Program-made: the position numbers and the translations under genes | The notes under the pieces: model-generated | Database searches by the model: none | Told to the model about the DNA's origin: nothing | The model's input: the letters and a program-made list of their open reading frames with translations, nothing else | Shown: positions 60,292 to 64,000 of the stretch, piece by piece | How positions within the stretch are numbered: position 1 is the stretch's first letter | Layout: each line of letters opens with the position of its first letter | Assembly: GCF_052115445.1 (NCBI RefSeq) | Contig: NZ_JBFRGR010000001.1 | Coordinates: forward strand, 124,001 to 188,000 | DNA: 64,000 nucleotides | Direction of reading: 5' to 3' | Origin: Paenibacillus_E sp052115445 | GTDB lineage: Bacteria > Bacillota > Bacilli > Paenibacillales > NBRC-103111

Positions 60292-62139
60292 TTACACAGC
60301 ATCCTGCAAAAATTTATACTGAGCTTGGATCAAACCGTAGTAGATCTTCTGTTCCTTCATGAGCTCATCATGATTACCAATTTCCATCATGCGTCCATGA
60401 TCAAGCACGACGATTTTGTCGGCATTACGAATCGTTGATAGACGATGTGCCACGATAAAGGACGTACGACCTGCTAGAAGTGTCTTCAGTGCCTCTTGGA
60501 TTTTGAGCTCCGTATCTGTGTCAATACTTGCAGTCGCTTCATCCAAAATGAGCACACGCGGATTAGCAAGCAGCGCTCTCGCGAATGAAATCAATTGGCG
60601 CTGCCCCATCGATAGTACGTTACCGCGCTCTTGCACCTCTGTATCGTACCCATTGGGCAACTTACTAATAAAATCATGCGCATGAACCGCTTTCGCTACC
60701 TGCTCGATCTCATCGTTTGTGGCGTCTAGACGGCCAAAGCGAATGTTATCGCGAATCGTGCCCGAGAAAATAAACGTATCTTGGAGCACGACACCAATTT
60801 GGGAGCGAAGACTATGAATCGTCACTTGACGGATGTCGTAACCATCGACTTCTACAACGCCCTCATTCGGGTCATAGAACCGGCAAAGCAAGTTCATGAT
60901 CGTGCTTTTTCCTGAACCTGTATGTCCCACTAGTGCGATGGATTGTCCAGCGGTTACATCCAAATTGATCCTGTTCAGCGCAGGACGTCCTGGCTCATAC
61001 TCAAACACGAGATCTTTGAACTTCACATTTCCTTGTACATGTGGTAAATCCTTGGCTCCCTCGATTTCGGAAACCGTTGGTTTCTCATCGATGAACTCAA
61101 AAATCCGTTCTGCGGAAGCCATTGCAATTAATAACTGGGAGTACATCTGCCCGAGTCGCGTAATTGGCTCCCAGAAGTACCCAATGTAGGTTGCAAAAGC
61201 AACAAGCAAACCAATGGAAATTTCCCCAGTTTGAACCAAATGGGCACCTAACCAGAACAAGATACAATACCCTATCGCGCCTGTAATTTCAATGAGTGGC
61301 CCAAAAGATTGATTCAACATGGATGCGCGGTTCCAGGATAACCGGTTGGTCATATTCATTTTCGTGAAAAATTGAATGTTCTCTTTCTCCTGTGTGTACG
61401 CCTGTGTGACACGAATACCTTGAATACACTCGTTTAAATGGGCATTTAATCGGGATTGCTTCATCGTAACGTCCTGCCAGGAACGGCGAATTTTGGTCCG
61501 AAGCTTCGTCGATATGAAAAACATAATCGGAACTGTAACGATGATCGAAGCACCTAGTTTAAAATTAAAAGATAACAAAATGATGATGATTCCTACCAGT
61601 TGTACAATATCGATCAATAAGTTGACGACACCATTCGTAAACAAATCTTGTAACGAATTGACATAGTTCGTTACACGAACAAGTACGGATCCAGCTGGTC
61701 TTGTATCGAAGAACCGGAATGAAAGCTTTTGAATATGGCTAAAAAGGTCATGCCGGAGGTCGTAGATTACGCGTTGCCCTATCATGTTCGTATATTTGAT
61801 GCGGAAGGTGTTAGCAATCCATTGAATGAGATAAACACTAAGCATAATACCAACGATCAGGATGAGTAGGTTCTTATCTTTGGGTATAATGGCATTGTCA
61901 ATCGCTTTACTGATGAGAAGTGGAACAGTCAATTTGGTAATCGCGCCCAATAGCATCATGATGATGATGATCGGGAGCATTTGTTTACGATAAGGCTTCA
62001 TATAACCAAACAAGCGCTTTAATTGGCCCCAGTCAAAAGGCTTTTCGATCAGTTCATCATCTTGATATACGAAGCGATGCCCTGTTTGAGAATCTGGATT
62101 GGTTGAAGCTGCATCAGCTTGCTTCGATGTAGTACTCAA
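60292..62139 (-). CDS. Heterodimeric ABC exporter subunit (consensus Walker B half)
   Basis: A 615-residue half-transporter with six membrane helices (about 50-340) fused to an ATPase domain. Walker A is GHTGSGKSTI and Walker B VLILDEATASID has the catalytic Glu. The signature reads LSMGQ where LSGGQ is expected. Its TTG start overlaps the previous stop (TTGA). With the neighbouring subunit it should form a BmrC/BmrD or YfiB/YfiC-like multidrug exporter that has one normal and one degenerate ATP site. Confidence 0.93.
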   Translation of the reverse strand: MSTTSKQADAASTNPDSQTGHRFVYQDDELIEKPFDWGQLKRLFGYMKPYRKQMLPIIIIMMLLGAITKLTVPLLISKAIDNAIIPKDKNLLILIVGIMLSVYLIQWIANTFRIKYTNMIGQRVIYDLRHDLFSHIQKLSFRFFDTRPAGSVLVRVTNYVNSLQDLFTNGVVNLLIDIVQLVGIIIILLSFNFKLGASIIVTVPIMFFISTKLRTKIRRSWQDVTMKQSRLNAHLNECIQGIRVTQAYTQEKENIQFFTKMNMTNRLSWNRASMLNQSFGPLIEITGAIGYCILFWLGAHLVQTGEISIGLLVAFATYIGYFWEPITRLGQMYSQLLIAMASAERIFEFIDEKPTVSEIEGAKDLPHVQGNVKFKDLVFEYEPGRPALNRINLDVTAGQSIALVGHTGSGKSTIMNLLCRFYDPNEGVVEVDGYDIRQVTIHSLRSQIGVVLQDTFIFSGTIRDNIRFGRLDATNDEIEQVAKAVHAHDFISKLPNGYDTEVQERGNVLSMGQRQLISFARALLANPRVLILDEATASIDTDTELKIQEALKTLLAGRTSFIVAHRLSTIRNADKIVVLDHGRMMEIGNHDELMKEQKIYYGLIQAQYKFLQDAV

Positions 62140-63977
62140 TTTGCCAACCTTCTTTCTGGCTTAGCGATTGGATTTATTTTGGCATCAACCGATTCCTGAG
62201 AAGTACCTTCTTCACGGGCAACAGCAGCTTGGTTCTGTGCCGTTTGATTTTGCGGTCCATCCGCGTACTGAATGTCATACGTTTGACGGTATAGGCCTTC
62301 TTGCTGTAAAAGTTCTTGATGCGTANCTCGTTGAATGACACGCCCTTTATCAAGCACGATGATTTCATCCGCGTGCTTCAACGAAGAGATTCGGTGAGCG
62401 ATGATAAACGTCGTACGACCTGCCATAACTTCACCGAAGCCTGCTTGAATCTCATGCTCAGTTTCCATATCAACCGCACTCGTAGCATCATCTAGAACGA
62501 GAATTTTTGGATCTTTGATCAAGGCTCTTGCGATAGCAATCCGTTGCTTCTGACCACCGGAAAGTCCGAGACCTCGCTCACCAACTAGCGTGTTATATCC
62601 TTCTGGCAGCTCTGAAATAAAATCATGCGCTTTCGCAAGCTTAGCTGCGCGGATAATCTCATCCATCGTTACATCCTTGCGCCCATAAGCGATATTGTTA
62701 AGAATTGTAGATGAAAATAAGAATGTTTCTTGGAAAACCGTTGAAATTTGGCTGCGGTAGCTTTCAAGCTGCAAGGAACGAATATCTTTCCCATCCAGCA
62801 TGACCTTACCTTCTTTCACGTTATAAGCTCTCATGAGCAGTGAAATCACGGTCGTCTTTCCAGACCCTGTGCTTCCTAACAACCCAATAACCGAGCCTGG
62901 AGGCGCATCCAAAGTAAAATCATAAAGTGCCGGCTGTTTCTCAGGATACGCGAAAGTGACATGATCGAATCTCACATGCCCATCAACCTTAGTCAGAGCT
63001 GCAGCGTTTTCGCTATCTTTGACATGCATGTATTGATGTAGTACTTCTAGAATTTTTTCACCAGAAGCTTTCGTTTGCGTAAAGTTATTAATGTGAAAAC
63101 CAAGTCCCCACATTGGACCGATTATGTACCAAATGAGACTAAAGCAGGCTACCAATTCACCTAGTGAAATCGTCCCGTCAATAACCATGTAGCCGCCAGC
63201 GCCGAGTAAAATTACAACACTCAAGTTCGCTAGAATTTCCATGATCGGAAAATACTTCGCCCAAATTCCTGACGATCCAATATTCATGGACTTGTAATCT
63301 TCATTGCGTGCTGCGAACTTGGCAACCTCATGAGGTTCGCGAGCAAAAGATTTAACCGTTCGTACACCTGTAATATTTTCCTGTACAGCCGTCGTCATCG
63401 TGCTTAGTGACTGACGTACCATCCGGAAAGCCGGGTGAATTTTGCCTTCAAAGCGTACTGCCGTAAATGCCAGAAATGGCATTGTAATCATCGTAAGTAA
63501 AGCTAACTTCCAACTGATAGAGAACATCATGCCCATGCCGAAAACGAGCATTAACAACACATTCAGCATTTGTGCGAAGCCAAAACCAATAAATTGGCGA
63601 ATCGCCTCCAGATCAGCTGTCAACCTGGACATGAGATCTCCTGTTCTAGCTTGATCATAATACTGGAAAGATAAATATTGCAGCTTTTGGTAAAGCGCAT
63701 TCCGTAAGTGGAATGCAACACGGTTTCCTAAGCGTCCCCCGCATAAACCATGTAAGAACTGAAACATCCCTTTCGTAGAAACGACTAGAACAACGATTAG
63801 TGCCAGTCGAGGCACCAGGTCAAATTGCTTCTTGGTGATAACTTCGTCAATCAGATACCGAAGCAAATTGGGGTACACCAAGCCGAGCGCGGTAGCGATT
63901 GCAAGACATGCAATAGCTCCAAAAAACAGTTTTTTCTCTGGCCAAAAATATGGCTTCAGTTGCCTGAATACATCCAC
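62136..63977 (-). CDS. Heterodimeric ABC exporter subunit (degenerate Walker B half)
   Basis: A 613-residue half-transporter with six helices and an ATPase domain: Walker A GSTGSGKTTV, signature LSGGQKQRIAIARAL and Walker B ILVLDDATSAVD, in which Asp replaces the catalytic Glu. This is the non-hydrolysing half seen in heterodimeric exporters. A charged C-terminal tail (about 575-613) is rich in Gln, Glu and Lys. The start is GTG with TAAGGAGGG upstream. It is first in the two-gene operon. One residue is undetermined (N at 62326). Confidence 0.93.
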   Translation of the reverse strand: MDVFRQLKPYFWPEKKLFFGAIACLAIATALGLVYPNLLRYLIDEVITKKQFDLVPRLALIVVLVVSTKGMFQFLHGLCGGRLGNRVAFHLRNALYQKLQYLSFQYYDQARTGDLMSRLTADLEAIRQFIGFGFAQMLNVLLMLVFGMGMMFSISWKLALLTMITMPFLAFTAVRFEGKIHPAFRMVRQSLSTMTTAVQENITGVRTVKSFAREPHEVAKFAARNEDYKSMNIGSSGIWAKYFPIMEILANLSVVILLGAGGYMVIDGTISLGELVACFSLIWYIIGPMWGLGFHINNFTQTKASGEKILEVLHQYMHVKDSENAAALTKVDGHVRFDHVTFAYPEKQPALYDFTLDAPPGSVIGLLGSTGSGKTTVISLLMRAYNVKEGKVMLDGKDIRSLQLESYRSQISTVFQETFLFSSTILNNIAYGRKDVTMDEIIRAAKLAKAHDFISELPEGYNTLVGERGLGLSGGQKQRIAIARALIKDPKILVLDDATSAVDMETEHEIQAGFGEVMAGRTTFIIAHRISSLKHADEIIVLDKGRVIQRXTHQELLQQEGLYRQTYDIQYADGPQNQTAQNQAAVAREEGTSQESVDAKINPIAKPERRLAN

Positions 63978-64000
63978 TTTGGGCCCTCCTTAAAAGGATA

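Overview
The window looks like a chromosomal stretch of a Paenibacillaceae member (Bacillales), probably Paenibacillus. The grounds are moderate GC, strong AAGGAGG-type ribosome binding sites, many TTG and GTG starts, Gram-positive lipoproteins and gene families typical of that group. This is inferred from protein character only, because no rRNA or other marker gene is present. Single ambiguous bases (N) occur about every 3 kb, so the source is a draft or consensus assembly. No phage, insertion sequence, tRNA, rRNA or CRISPR array was seen.

Layout. (1) 1-9.2 kb, minus strand: a DUF309 gene with an OmpR-type two-component system, then a MacAB/YknXYZ-like efflux operon (lipoprotein, long adaptor with a glycine-rich tail, ATPase, permease) ending in a secreted multi-repeat protein that runs off the left edge. 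(2) 9.4-14.8 kb: a GH18 protein with six N-terminal repeats, a zinc-ribbon protein, a DUF1540 protein, a perfect Fur box with no obvious target, a YyaL-type thioredoxin-domain protein and an ABC ATPase remnant. (3) 14.9-23.3 kb: a six-gene exopolysaccharide operon resembling Bacillus ydaJKLMN, with a degenerate GGDEF protein that keeps a c-di-GMP I-site and an extra polytopic GT-C-like membrane protein. (4) 23.5-26.2 kb: a beta-lactamase-fold protein, a small membrane protein and an E. coli-type SpeD. (5) 26.3-36.1 kb: a sugar-sensing and uptake cluster, namely an anchored sugar-binding sensor (XylFII-like), a LytS/YesM kinase, a YesN regulator, two ChvE-like binding proteins, GguA and GguB. 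Two of its genes seem to use CTG starts.

(6) 36.2-39.4 kb: a Btr-like AraC/binding-protein fusion behind a Fur-controlled siderophore-binding lipoprotein, then a 52-bp hairpin-bearing tandem array. (7) 39.5-42.7 kb: an MDR oxidoreductase, a MarR remnant, a VOC protein and cardiolipin synthase. (8) 42.7-48.5 kb: a glgBCDA glycogen operon without glgP. (9) 48.6-52.3 kb: a PrsA-like foldase with a stalk domain, an rRNA-type methyltransferase, an RluA-type pseudouridine synthase, a MarR regulator and a 55-residue gene overlapping parC. (10) 52.3-59.6 kb: parC, parE, an ABC-2 exporter and an SGNH hydrolase. (11) 60.3-64 kb: a heterodimeric ABC exporter pair.

The most unusual non-coding signal is a family of roughly 185-bp intergenic elements at 11.8, 24.6 and 60.0 kb. 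Each has four similar boxes at nearly the same spacing (about 50, 62 and 50 bp), but the box sequence differs between elements. Together with the 52-bp array at 39 kb, these account for most of the long gene-free stretches.
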